Source of the DNA: Phytophthora quininea
Taxonomy: Eukaryota; Oomycota; Peronosporomycetes; Peronosporales; Peronosporaceae
Reading direction: 5' to 3'
Length of the DNA: 64,000 nucleotides
Assembly (NCBI GenBank): GCA_011947345.1
Contig: JAAVTG010000843.1
Coordinates: 1-64,000, forward strand
Under the pieces are notes generated by a model. It did not search any database, was not told the DNA's origin, and saw only the letters and a list, made by a program, of their open reading frames with translations. This document shows positions 1-10,566 of the stretch, piece after piece (the stretch's first letter is position 1; every line of letters starts with the position of its first letter). The position numbers were made by a program, and so were the translations under genes.

Positions 1-3000
1 CGCCGCGTAGCTGTAAGGATAGGCAGAGACATCACTAGTTGGATGGGACGTCGCCACTCCGATGGACTGACTTAGCACAGTCAGTGGTTGATCCTCATAT
101 AAGTCGTGAATACCTTGCGATTGGTTCAGTAATAATGTCAACATGGAGCTCGCGATCCACCGCTCTCTCGAACTTGTCTTTTGTCGAATGATCAATCCAA
201 TCAGATTGCCCTTCTTCTGCTGAAAAAGGTGCCAAAAGCGCTGCCAGGCAGCGCCCGAGCGGTCAAGACGGACTAACGGGCTGATCTCGTGAGTGATCAG
301 GATATTCATACACAGCATGACGACTTGAAGTGGGTAATCTTTCCATTGACGGTCATTCTTTTCGCCGATTTTGGCGTCCGCTTCAGCCGACGAAGGCTCA
401 TTATCTGGAGCACTTTTCGATACGTGTCGTTTCTCCAGCGTAGTGGCTGAAGGTTTGGCCAGTGAGTCCAAGTTGTCTTCAAATAAGGCAACTAAACCCC
501 CATCCATGGCGCAGCTAACCGCATTTATCATCGCAAACCGCATCCGCTCTTCAAATTCCTTCATCCAGATGTCAGGACTTGATTGGACGCGCAGCGGCAC
601 GATCGGTAGCTCTTCCCCTGCAGCAACTCCGTAAATGGCTTCAATATCAACACAATTGTGTTGGTTTGAGTACATCAACGACGGTCCCTCACGTCTGAAC
701 GAGTCCTCTTGAGGCTGGCCTTCGGTACTGTCCGCATTAACAGCAAAAGAGTTTGGCGGCGAATTTGTCATCGCCTCGGAAGTCACAATCGCACTCCTCC
801 TGGCCGGCACCAAACGAAGGGAATCAACCTCTCGAAAACACGTTGATAGCATCTGCGGAAGGTGCTTCGGATCTCGGGCGTAGATCAGCAGCTGGAACAA
901 ATCGTGATCAGACAAGAAGTAGAACCGAGGAAGGATCTTCGCTTGTCATCAAGGTAGACCCCGAGCTGCTGCCACAATTTCGCGTACGAATTCTCAGCTC
1001 CAGTAAGGAACCCAACCGTGACCACTTCGTGCAAACAAATCGATAGCGAGGCTGTTCCTTTGGCTGCGTACATCATGGCCTTCCACTTGCGGTCAATAGC
1101 CTGAAACTCAAATGAAGCTTCGGGAACACAGTTCTGGGCATCACGAAGCGCAAAGAGCATACTTAGCTGCGTGCGGCTGCGCTGGACAGCGCTCCATCTA
1201 TCGAGTACTTCCTCGCAGTGGTGAATCTCATCCCTCCACTGCACCAGTTGCAACTGAAGAGCGCCCGAAGCTGTTTCCTGTGCCAGCGATTGAATTGTCA
1301 GCAAGTCATCTTCAAAAGATTCGAGCAGTTGGCAAGCACGCGGGAGGTCGAGCTCATACGAGTCTTGGATTCGAAGGATAGGGAGCGTCGCGTCTTGCAG
1401 TCGAGCCTTCATAGCATGTAGTTTCCGCTCAGTCACTGCATCGTGGTGAGCCTTCCGCGTAATTTCGCGGATCTGCATTTCGTACCTCCAGAGGTCTCGA
1501 CTTCTTAGGAATCCCAGCGTTACCGTAGAGCCATCCGTGATCAAGACGCCGATGCTAGACACGTAGTTTAGGATTTCCATTAGCTTTAGGATCTCTTTCC
1601 AGTGGTGGGGTTTCACCCAGGGTTGAGCCATCTCCTTGACCAGACTTAGCTTCCGCAAGTAATCGATCACGCTTTGCTGGATGTTTTCGAGCATCTTTTC
1701 GGCAAAACCAGCTTGCCCTCGACTTTGGAGCTCCCGAATGACGGGTAGGTAACTATGAACCTTGGCTGCATGTGCTTCCCAGTTTTGTTCCCGAAAAATC
1801 CCATTCTCCATCGAGTTCATTGTTTCTAACCACTGCAACGTAAACGTGACCAAGCCCTGTACTTCCCCCACTTTGCCATCGCTTCTGCCAGTGCCGGGAC
1901 GTCGACGACTTTCAATCCAACCATTTTCTGGTACTCTTGGTAGAGTTTTGTCGCCTTTTCGATTCCCGCCAACTCGCGCACGATCTCCTGAAATGTGCCA
2001 ACGTTCTTCTCCATATCCTCTTCCTCCTCCATGTCAAAGAAGTCGTCATACATCCGCAACAACTTGTGACACCGCAGCGAATACTTCTGTAACGCCGTAT
2101 TGACCTGGTAGGTGATATTGGGCAAGACTTTTGCAGCGAACTTGGCGTGGGATTGACTCAGTGTCGTGTACTTGTTCAGGGACTGGTGCATGGCATTGTA
2201 CTGGGGAACGATCTCCGAGCCAAGCGGTGGGGCAAATTTCTTGAGGGTTCGAACAGCTTCATCCACGTTGCGAATGCTCAGGTTCAGATGCTTCTCTCCG
2301 TCTTTTAGTGAGCGCACTTGCTTCATCTGCTCGCAGAAAAACTCAATTAATTGGGGTCGATCCTCAAGCACCGCAATCGCGCGTTGCAATGAATTGGCAC
2401 ACTCCGTCACGCCATCGACGGACAAGCGGTACAGATTCTGATGAATCAAGAGCCGTTCATGATAAATGAGCTCCAAAATCTCCGAGATCGATTTCCGGCA
2501 CTGAATTTCAAGAAATCCAACCTTCCAACTCGACTGGAGCTTCTGGCAGGCATGTTGTGACCGATCGAGGATATTCAGCCGATGACCGATACCCTTCAAA
2601 AAGCGAGAGAGCTCTCCTCCAGGAATTCTAGTGATTCGAGAGAGGTCTGAGTGTGGGTGGGCGTGAGCATTTACTGTCAAGGTAGTCCCGTCGCCGCGCA
2701 CTCTATGGTCTCGGACTGACTGAACTTCGGTGTAGACCTGCCGCAGCGATTCAAACGAGAGCATTTGCTGGGCTGCCCGATTAAACCACAGAGCTAGCTC
2801 TCGAATCAACGCTTTCGTGACTTGGTCAAACGTCGGGTCTGTGCGAAGAACCGACTGCAAGTCGAACTCGGTGGAAAAGGACTCGCTGCTTGCAAATGCC
2901 TCAGCCACGAGGGTCAATGCCCCCGTCCCTCGGTTGTTGCTCCATGTGATCGCGTTCTTGGCAAAGTGGAAGTTGCTGACAAGTCGAATTAGCCGGGCTA

Positions 3001-4848
3001 GTCCATCCAAGAACACGTGCTTGGTTTGATCCAGAGACGGCGAGAGTTGGAGAGTATCTTCAATAATGGTCACCGCAGCGCAGATTGCGCCGGAGTTGTC
3101 TTCAGCGCATAGTTCTTGGCGTAAGTGTTGCACGCACTCGATGATCATCACGTAAAGGCTCTCAATAAACATGTAGCCCATCAAGCGGATGTAGGTTTCC
3201 ACCAGTTCCATATCTTGCGCTGCCGTCGTCTTCTGACGATGAATATCCGTTTTCCGTTGCCGGATGGCAGCAATTGGAGCAGACTTCCACTTAGCGTTGA
3301 TCGTACGAATGGTAGAAGCTTCTGCGCTGTACAGCTCGTCCAAACCGGTAGGGGGATCCATATCATCGGAGATACTTTGCACCATCTTCTCCATGAGGTC
3401 GAGAAGTTTCTCTTTCGCGTCGATTAACTTCGTCTCTGCAGTCCCCAATAAAACTTTCTGATGCTCTTGCACTGCAGCAAGATCCATCGCCGGGTGGTTT
3501 GTGGGTAAACTCAACGAGCGAATCTCTTGGATGTCACGAAGCGCATGGCACGACTGCAGTATTGGTGGCACAAGTGCTTGCCGCGCAAACGGCAGCGTCT
3601 GCTTGATAGTCTTCAAATTGTCTCGATAAATAGTCTGGCGAATCGCTCGGATCCAGCCCACAAACACTTTCCGCACCAAGAACTTTTGGAAGAGCGGGAT
3701 CCCCGCTAGCAACAGAGAAAACATCTTGCTCTCCATAATCCACTGCGACAGCGGGATGGCCTCGCCAGAGCTGTCACTGTCGTTGTTGCTGTGATGCACA
3801 ATGGAGGCGTTTGTCATTGTGAAAAAATCGCCAGCACCAGGTCGAGGCATCTCCTCGATCCGCTCCAAATCGTATGGCAAATAGACCCCGGCGGAGACGG
3901 GGCGGACGACAGTGCAAGAGTCTTTCCCGTCTCTTCTGGTTTGACACCTCCGGCGTTTCTTCGCTTGAAGTACAGGACATCATGCTTGTGTTTGCAGTCC
4001 AGGAAGAGCAGAATGGCATCCTCCACACTGAAATCGACGGCTTCAATTCCATTGTTCTCACCAGGAGACCCAACGTCCGTAGTTTGTGATACCCTCCTTA
4101 GCATCGAGAAGCGATGCACTAGACGCTCAAACAGTTCCTCGTTTCTCTCTCGAAGTGACTGAACGAACGCGCTGCCACGTTCATCTGTTAGGTTTTCGTA
4201 AAACCCAGCAATAGCAAGAGGATTAACGTACCGATTAGCGAGTTGTTCCCGGACTTCCGTCGCGGGTGTCGGCATGGGGCTGAGTTTAGACACTTTCTGT
4301 GGCATTGCATCCGTCTTCCGTCTCCCACTCCCAGCGTTTGCTGGCAGCCTCGGGGCAATGGGTCGGAACGGCGGGTCCTCTCTGAAGATTGCCGGCGGCT
4401 GCAACAGTTTGCGGTGCGCCAACGGCACGTGCACGGGCGAGTGCCAGCTCTGCGTCTTCGTGCCTCCTTCCACTTTGGTCATGCTGGTCGTCGCCGCTGA
4501 TTGCACTTGCTCCTCTTTGGCGGACGCATTCTGCACCACAAAGTGTACGGGCGGTCGTCCGCGCAGCTTCAGGAGCTGCGCGTCGTCGATGTACAGCGGG
4601 GACTGCTCGTATAAGCCCACTGACGCTTGGGCGATTTCTTCCTGGCCATGGTTCCCGTCCGGATTTGCTGCATATCTTGGGCTTTGGTTCGTCTTCAACT
4701 CCACCGCCTTGTCTCGAGTCGAGGCTTCCACCAGCGTCTGTCGAGCCTGCTCTCGAGTTCGCGACACCGAGGACGTGACACGCGACGTCGAGTCGAAGGA
4801 GTCTCGACGAGAGACGTCTCGGAGGCGGCGCTTCAACGTGCCGTCCAT
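1..4848 (-). CDS. Axonemal dynein heavy chain, N-terminal part (runs off left edge)
   Basis: Motor subunit of flagellar (zoospore) dynein; the window holds the tail and linker region, and the ATPase ring would lie beyond base 1. The start is the ATG at 4846-4848. Three consecutive reading frames (4848-3900, 3900-1866, 1866-930) and a fourth from 930 to base 1 join into one protein. Recognisable landmarks are a PYDLERIEEMPRPGAGDFF-type motif just before the tail helices (near 3880), a TPLAEW-like segment (IPLSQW), a coiled tail, KWGEVQGLVTF at the start of the DHC_N2 linker (near 1870), the linker motif VLDRWSAVQRS, and YLDDKRRSF followed in the next frame by PRFYFLSDHDLFQLL. Each frame change needs one added base: in G4 at 3899-3902, in C5 at 1865-1869 (plus strand) and near 928-936. 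They look like sequencing deletions. An inner-arm, single-headed class is my guess; dynein identity itself is firm. Confidence 0.86.
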
Positions 4849-4911
4849 GAACGAAATAGATATCGATGGTGGACTACAACATGAGGAGACTGCTTTGGAC
4901 TTTTGCCATGG

Positions 4912-5393
4912 CTACCACTCGATAGGAAGAGGTCGATGGTCGATGTTTGCTACGGGGCCACGCGGACCACGAATACTCGGTTGCGACTGGAGCGATCCAT
5001 GATGGACTCGCGGTGGTGCCACCACTTGCGGATGGTGGTCTGGTCGACTTGCCATCCTTGCTGCTGGAAGTACTTGACGGCGCGAATCGGGAGGCCTTCG
5101 CCAGGACCCAGCACCCATCGGATGACCTCGCGCTTCTGGCTCATAGGAAAGGGATGGCGCGTTCTCTTGACTGGTGCTTGGTCTTGGTCGGGGTCCTCCT
5201 GCTCCGCTGTCGCTTGGTCCCCCACTTGCACGTTGCGTACTGCGCGAGCCACAAGCAGCTGTGCTGGTATAGCGGCCCTCGTTGGCCCGACGTCCATGAT
5301 CGGAAGCTTCAAAGTGACAGCTTGGAGACAACACCAGTATTCAGTGCAGCCAGCGCACAGACAACGGAAGCGATGGCTCGAGAAGGGCAACAA
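4912..5393 (-). CDS. Small helix-turn-helix (CENP-B/Psq-like) protein
   Basis: Short basic protein whose second half reads as a homeodomain-like HTH: MSQKREVIRWVLGPGEG, then IRAVKYFQQQGWQV and TTIRKWWHHRESI. This arrangement is common in CENP-B-type and transposase-derived DNA-binding proteins of oomycetes. The first frame stops at 4950. Adding one base in the G4 run at 4954-4957 would continue it to IDHRPLPIEW and a stop at 4912. The start is uncertain: ATG at 5393, or the internal ATG at 5297, which gives a less Cys-rich N-terminus. No DDE nuclease domain follows, so it is either a stand-alone DNA-binding protein or the remnant of a transposase N-terminus. It is transcribed in the same direction as the dynein gene, whose start lies about 60 bp away. 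Confidence 0.45.
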
Positions 5394-5434
5394 TCACGAC
5401 TGTATTCGAAAGTTGGCTAGAAGGCCTCTAAACA

Positions 5435-5974
5435 TTAGATTGCTGCTTCTTCTTTAGGAATGTGGACTTGAGCAGGCATCTCCGTCTCGTTGCAGGCCTT
5501 GGCCCTGGCCATCTCGCAACTGTTGGGGTACTTGACGCCGCTCTCGTCCATCACAGGAGAGTAGTTGGCCAGGCACATATCGGAGCAGCCAACGGTGCCT
5601 GCAGAGGAGGGCCTGCCGTCGTAGGAAGAGTCCGAAGAGAATGACGCGTACATCGACGCGTGAGATGAGTAGGTCGACTCGGCACACTCGCCTTTGCAAT
5701 TTGAGTGAGATGTTCGTTGCTGCACTGCGCGACGATGAGGTAGCACTGGTTGGTGTAGGTGCCGCCGTCAGAGCCACACAGGATCGTAGGACGTGGGGCA
5801 AGTTGAGTCGCAGGAAAAGTTGACACTGTCATTGCCAATTGCTTCGTCGGAGCCAGCATCGATGCCCATGCCGACGTTGTATTTGGAGAACGGAGTGCCG
5901 ACCGAGGCCGTGTCGTCGGCCAAGGCGGCGCGGAAGACGCCAACCGCGAGCAACGAAATGATGGTAAACTTCAT
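5435..5974 (-). CDS. Secreted two-domain Kazal-like serine protease inhibitor
   Basis: Begins MKFTIISLLAVGVFRAALA, a clear signal peptide, so the product is secreted. Domain 1 has the Kazal pattern C..TCPTSYDPV-CGSDGGTYTNQCYL..AQC and closes with NCKGEC. After an S/Y-rich spacer, domain 2 reads CSDMCLANYSPVMDESGVKYPNSCEMARAKAC and lacks the cysteine normally found before the GSDG-like turn (VMDESG). Known Phytophthora EPI-type inhibitors contain such atypical, two-disulfide Kazal domains and act against host apoplastic subtilases. That this protein does so is inference. The frame is broken twice, near 5774-5780 and in the T3 run at 5700-5702. Each break needs one added base. Stop codon at 5435-5437. 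Confidence 0.82.
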
Positions 5975-6171
5975 CGTCCGAAGGAATTGCAGAGTGGGGC
6001 AGATCGTTGCTGCTGCTGCGAGGCTTGATGGTCATCAACAGCGATTACAGCGTCCCATCTAGGGAAAGTGTCGTCGATCGATCTCATTGGTCTGCAAGTT
6101 GAAGTGAAAATGGATACAATTATTCAAAAACATATTTTCAAAAACGTTTTTGTTTCGTCCAGCCATTTGAT

Positions 6172-7474
6172 ATGCGAGGAGCTCTGCAGCGCGGTGGCCT
6201 GACGCTGGCGCAGACGGCCGTGGCCTCGTTCGCGCAGTCCGCAGCAGGTGACACGGCGCTGGTGTCGGACCCGAGCGAGGGCTTTGACTACGACTACGTT
6301 TTGGACTGGTGGGCTGCAGAGAGAAGCGATTGGCACATTGACGCATCTGACTGACTGGCTGATTCCTGCATTTACAGCCAACCCACAGCCCACAAGAGCG
6401 GACTGGCCGCCGCATTGAGCAACTGCAAGCTGCAGCTGCGCAGTCTGGACACGCTGGGACTTGTACACGAGGTGGGAATGCTTTATACGCTCTGGCTTGA
6501 GCTCTGGGATTGACGCTTTGGATCGTGTTGCAGTTCCACGCGCACAACAGCACCATCCACGAGGTCTGGGCATCTCCCAGCTCGCCCTACCAGCTGGCTA
6601 CGTGCTCCAGCGATGAGTGTGTCAAGCTTTGGGATACGAGAGCCGCTGTGCCGGCTATGGTGGTGCCCGTGGGGCGAGAGGTCTGGAGTCTCTCCATCGG
6701 CTGCGGAGAGACGCTTCTAGCCACTGGCACGGACGAATTGGCGCTCTTTACGACGTGCGGACGGGCAACAAGCTTGGAGAGTACGGGGAAAGCCACATCG
6801 ACGCCATCACCAAGGTGCGCTTCCACCCCACGCAGCCGGCTTTCGTGGTCACGGCGTCCGAGGACGGCGTCGTGTGCTTCTTCGACTGTCGTATCCCGGA
6901 CGAGGATGACGCTCTTGAAAGCATTTTGAACGTGGAGAGCGCAGTCACGACCGTCGGCTTCTTCGGCCCTGAGAAGGAGAACATTTTCTGTTTGACGGGC
7001 ACTGAGACTCTGGACTTGTGGAACCTCTGGACGGCGCAGAGATTGCACCACTATGGTACGATTCGAGACGACTGCAACAACAACGGCCTCTCGACCGACT
7101 ATTTAATCGACTGCGTGTACGATGATAACTCGAACGAGCTGTTCCTGTTGGCTGGTAACCACGACGGCGACATGAACGCGGTCAACATCGGCACGGACGC
7201 CGCCTCCGCTGGGAAGTTGCAGCATGCAGCAGCGCTCAAGGGAGGCCACAAAGCCTGCGTGCGTTGCATATACTACGACGCTGAGGCGACAAGTCTCTAC
7301 TCTGGTGGTGAGGACGCCCGGTTGTGCAAGTGGACAGTTCCTGTGGCTGGCAGCGCCTCGGGCGACACCAGCGACGGCTACTCCTCAGCGTCGTCGTCAA
7401 CATCCACCAGGAGAGCTTCGGCAGTCGACCCCTCGGGGATCCGGAAGGCGAGAAAAGCCTCCCGTCCCTACTAG
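6172..7474 (+). CDS. WD40-repeat protein (WDR89-like)
   Basis: Predicted beta-propeller scaffold protein. The gene model has three exons, 6172-6308, 6378-6471 and 6534-7474. Introns at 6309-6377 (69 nt) and 6472-6533 (62 nt) both have GT-AG ends, and phases match. WD-repeat signatures visible are HEVWASPSSPYQLATCSSDECVKLWDTR, VWSLSIGCGETLLATGTDE, ALYDVRTGNKLGEY, FVVTASEDGVVCFFDCR, LAGNHDGDMNAVNIG and SLYSGGEDARLCKW, giving roughly six blades. The layout (divergent N-terminus, one long run of blades, basic S/T-rich tail ending near KARKASRPY) resembles WDR89. The frame breaks once near 6737-6740 (TT should be TTT). The resemblance to WDR89 is from memory of the family; the WD40 call is secure. 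Confidence 0.8.
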
Positions 7475-7690
7475 ATAGCCGTCTAACCAACTAACGTGCA
7501 ATGCATTCACAGCAAGACTTGTGCGGGTGGGTTGCGTTGGTAGGAGATTGATCAGGACGTTTCACGGTCTGTGTTTCCCGAGGCAGACACTCGTTTTTAG
7601 CCGCCGACGATCGTTATTTCGGATCGTGCTTGGCGACGGCTCCTCATTATCGAAGTAGTAGAAGACGCCAAGAAGCCGCGCTCGCCCAAG

Positions 7691-8896
7691 ATGACAGGGA
7701 TTATGAAGAAGGTGACCGAGTTCTACAAGAAGGACGAGTGCAGTAAATACTACAAACTGGGCAAGACGCTCGGAACGTACGTCTCTGATGTCTGCAAAAG
7801 GTCGTACCTTGGTGGGCTGACCGGTGTGCTTATTTACTGTAGTGGGAGCTTTGCCACCGTCAAGAGTGCAGTCAGCAAGGCTGACAACTCTCGATGGGCT
7901 GTCAAGTGCATCGACAAGGCGAGTCTGACAGCGGAAGACGAGGAAGCTCTGCGGGTCGAGGTGGAAGTCCTGCAGGTCGTGCACCACGTCAACATTGTGC
8001 AGCTCAAGGAAGTGTTCGACTGCCACAAGACCTTCTACATGGTCATGGAGGAGATGAGTGGCGGCGAGCTGTTTGACCGCATCGTCGAGAAGGAGAAGTA
8101 CTCGGAGAAAGAGGCCAGCTGCGTGGTCAAGAAGCTGTCGGACGCGCTGTTGTACTGCCACCAGATGGGCATTGTGCACCGCGACCTCAAGCCTGAAAAC
8201 CTGCTGTACCAGTCCACGGACGAGAACGCAGAGATTAAGATCGCCGACTTTGGTCTGGCCAAGTTGATTAAGGGCGACTCGCTCATGCAGACGGCTTGCG
8301 GGACGCCCGGGTATGTCGCGCCGGAAATCCTCGAGGGCCGTCCGTACGGCGCCGAGGTGGATCTCTGGAGTCTTGGCGTGATCGCCTACATCCTGCTGTG
8401 CGGCTTTCCTCCGTTCTACGACGAGAACAACGCTGCGCTTTTCCAGTCCATCAAGTCGGGTGTGTATGACTACCCGAGTCCGTACTGGGACTGCGTCTCG
8501 GACTCGGCCAAGGATCTCATTTCGCGATTGCTGGTTGTTGACCCCAAGAAGCGCTTTACGGCTCAGCAGGTGCTGGACCACCCGTGGATTGCCGACATCC
8601 ACGGTGTCAACGGCGAGGCGCTGCCGCACTTCTCGCAGGAGATGAAGCGCTACAACGCCCGTCGTCGATTCCGCGCTGGTATCATGGCAGCTAAGACCAT
8701 TTCGGCTTTGCACACCGGTCAGAAACGATTGAGTGCAGGCGATCTGGAGCCGCCAGCGGCTGCGATTGCAGCTGTTGGTCTGGGAGCTTTAAAACCAGGA
8801 ACTGCCCCAACGGAGGCCCGCGCTAAGGATGGAGAAGCTACTCCGCAAGCGGTGACGGCATCGACACCGGCGCCTGCCGCTCCTGTGACGCAGTAG
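7691..8896 (+). CDS. CaMK-family serine/threonine protein kinase
   Basis: Complete kinase of the Ca2+/calmodulin-dependent group. The best model splices 7691-7776 to 7843-8896, removing a 66-nt GTACGT...TGTAG intron. This restores the glycine loop as GTGSFATV. Other motifs: WAVKCI (ATP lysine), HRDLKPENLL (catalytic loop), IADFGLA (Mg-binding DFG), GTPGYVAPE (activation segment), DLWSLGVIAYILLCGFPPF, and a subdomain XI arginine. A basic amphipathic stretch after the kinase domain (RYNARRRFRAG, then MAAKTISAL) fits a CaMKI-type autoinhibitory/calmodulin-binding helix. The tail is Ala/Pro-rich. The intron length is a multiple of three and it contains no stop, so an unspliced transcript would still be translated with 22 extra residues in the ATP-binding loop. 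No EF hands, so it is not a CDPK. Confidence 0.92.
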   Translation: MTGIMKKVTEFYKKDECSKYYKLGKTLGTYVSDVCKRSYLGGLTGVLIYCSGSFATVKSAVSKADNSRWAVKCIDKASLTAEDEEALRVEVEVLQVVHHVNIVQLKEVFDCHKTFYMVMEEMSGGELFDRIVEKEKYSEKEASCVVKKLSDALLYCHQMGIVHRDLKPENLLYQSTDENAEIKIADFGLAKLIKGDSLMQTACGTPGYVAPEILEGRPYGAEVDLWSLGVIAYILLCGFPPFYDENNAALFQSIKSGVYDYPSPYWDCVSDSAKDLISRLLVVDPKKRFTAQQVLDHPWIADIHGVNGEALPHFSQEMKRYNARRRFRAGIMAAKTISALHTGQKRLSAGDLEPPAAAIAAVGLGALKPGTAPTEARAKDGEATPQAVTASTPAPAAPVTQ

Positions 8897-9048
8897 AGAC
8901 GAAAGCCAAGTGTGCTAGTACTTATTCACTTCACTCAAAATCGCATTGCTTAGCTCGCCTCACGCGAATCAAATGAACCGAAGCAAACGCCAACTGCACC
9001 GCAAAACAAGTTCACATACTAATTTCTTGGGGCATCGAACGAATATGC

Positions 9049-10566
9049 TTATAGCGAGCAAATGTTCTCGACCGGCGTGATGATCGAGAAGCGGTCGTCC
9101 TTGTCGTCGACGTTAGCCAGTTCGTCCGCACGCTTACGAGCCTGGTAGATGAAGCCGAACGCCACCAACACGGCGCAAGCTCCGCCACCAACAGCAAACA
9201 TGGCCATACCCGAACCACCGGAGGCAGCGCTCTGGGTGTTAATCTCCTGTGTGGAGTCGCCGTTCTTGCTGGGCGTCTGCTGCTGGGTTTCCGAGCTCTT
9301 TCCAATGGAGCTGATCTGACCAGTAGACTGCGTCGTCTGCTCTGTCTTGGACGAACCGATAGTCGATTCCTGCTCGACCGAAGGGCTTGTGCTGCTGCTA
9401 CCAACCTCGGCGTTGCTACCGGAGAACGAAGCCGAACCGACCTGCACCGAGCTCGATCCTGAGGTCGAAGAAGCTGTCGACGAGGACGTCGACGTGGAGT
9501 TCTGGTACTGGTCAGGGGCCTCGGTCGGTGGAGCGGTCGTCGGCTCAGGCGTCGCGGTGGGGGCGGCCGTCGTAGGCTCAGGCGTGGCCGTCGTAGGCTC
9601 AGGCGTAGCCGTTGGGGCAGCCGTGGTGGGCTCAGGTGTCGGGGCTGCGGTGGTCGGGGCAGGCGTCTGCTGTTGCTGCTGGGTGTTAAAAGACTGCTGT
9701 GTGTTTGACGATTGCTGCGTGGTCGACATGGTGAACTTGGACTGCGAGTCGGACGTGTAGAGACCGAAGGTCTGCTCGTACAGCTCCGACTTGCTCGGGG
9801 TGTCGAACATTTGGAAGTAGAACTTTTCGCTCAAGGAGCTGCTCCACTGCTGGTACGCGCTGTAGAACTTCTGCGTGCATTCCAGGCTGCCCGTGTTGCC
9901 CGACAGAGAGCCGCTGGACGGCCAGCCAGTCTCCGTCAGCAGCAGCTTGTCGCCAAAGCTGCCCATCATGGTTTGCCACTGCGTGTTCACGACGTCAATG
10001 GCGTCTTCGCACGCAGTGCCGGGGTTGAAGAACGGGTGCACGTTCACACCGAGTACGTCGACGGCCGACACCAGGTCCGACCAGCCCGAAATGCTCGAGT
10101 GGCCGATCACCTCCGTGTTGCGTTGCACTGTGCCGACCTTGACGCCGCCACCGACGCGGGATTTAATGCTCTGGATGACGCTGATCATGTCGCTTGGCAC
10201 GCTGCCAACGCCGGCCAGGTTTTCGTTGCCGACCATAATGATGGACACGCCGCCGCTGTTTGCCGCCGAGATAGCCGCCTCCATTTGCTCCTGGTAGTCG
10301 CTCTGCGGGTACGGCACGCCCAGCACGGCCGTGAGACCGGCGCCCGTGATGATCGGGCCCATCTGGGTGTTGCCGAACATGGAGATGTATGTGCGCACGC
10401 TGTTGAATCCGGCACCGGCGATGGTCTTCATGTCCGCAGCCACGGTCGAGTCGCTCTTGCCGCTCGTGTGATCGGGGTCGTAGCAGACACCGTTGGCGTT
10501 CGCCTTCGAGAAGAAGGCGACGAAGCTTACGACAATCGGAGCGAAGAACTTCATGGTACTTTCCAC
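9049..10566 (-). CDS. GH17 glucan 1,3-beta-glucosidase-like protein, membrane-anchored (paralog 1)
   Basis: Secreted or cell-surface beta-1,3-glucan-active enzyme, probably for remodelling the oomycete's own wall or degrading callose. A signal peptide (MKFFAPIVVSFVAFFSKANA) is followed by a GH17 TIM barrel. The proposed acid/base Glu is in MVGNENLAG and the nucleophile Glu in LLTETGWPSSG. Next comes a long Gln/Thr/Pro/Ser linker with PEPTTAAPTA repeats, one C-terminal transmembrane helix (GMAMFAVGGGACAVLVAFGFIY) and a short basic/acidic cytoplasmic tail. The frame is unbroken. Start is either ATG at 10566 (MESTMKFF) or the ATG four codons later. It is the most diverged of three copies in this window and is divergently oriented to the arrestin gene at 12047. 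Confidence 0.9.
   Translation of the reverse strand: MESTMKFFAPIVVSFVAFFSKANANGVCYDPDHTSGKSDSTVAADMKTIAGAGFNSVRTYISMFGNTQMGPIITGAGLTAVLGVPYPQSDYQEQMEAAISAANSGGVSIIMVGNENLAGVGSVPSDMISVIQSIKSRVGGGVKVGTVQRNTEVIGHSSISGWSDLVSAVDVLGVNVHPFFNPGTACEDAIDVVNTQWQTMMGSFGDKLLLTETGWPSSGSLSGNTGSLECTQKFYSAYQQWSSSLSEKFYFQMFDTPSKSELYEQTFGLYTSDSQSKFTMSTTQQSSNTQQSFNTQQQQQTPAPTTAAPTPEPTTAAPTATPEPTTATPEPTTAAPTATPEPTTAPPTEAPDQYQNSTSTSSSTASSTSGSSSVQVGSASFSGSNAEVGSSSTSPSVEQESTIGSSKTEQTTQSTGQISSIGKSSETQQQTPSKNGDSTQEINTQSAASGGSGMAMFAVGGGACAVLVAFGFIYQARKRADELANVDDKDDRFSIITPVENICSL

Noticed and set aside
7562..8713. 383-codon minus-strand frame opposite the CaMK gene
   Set aside because: Antisense shadow of the kinase; the plus strand contains all kinase motifs.
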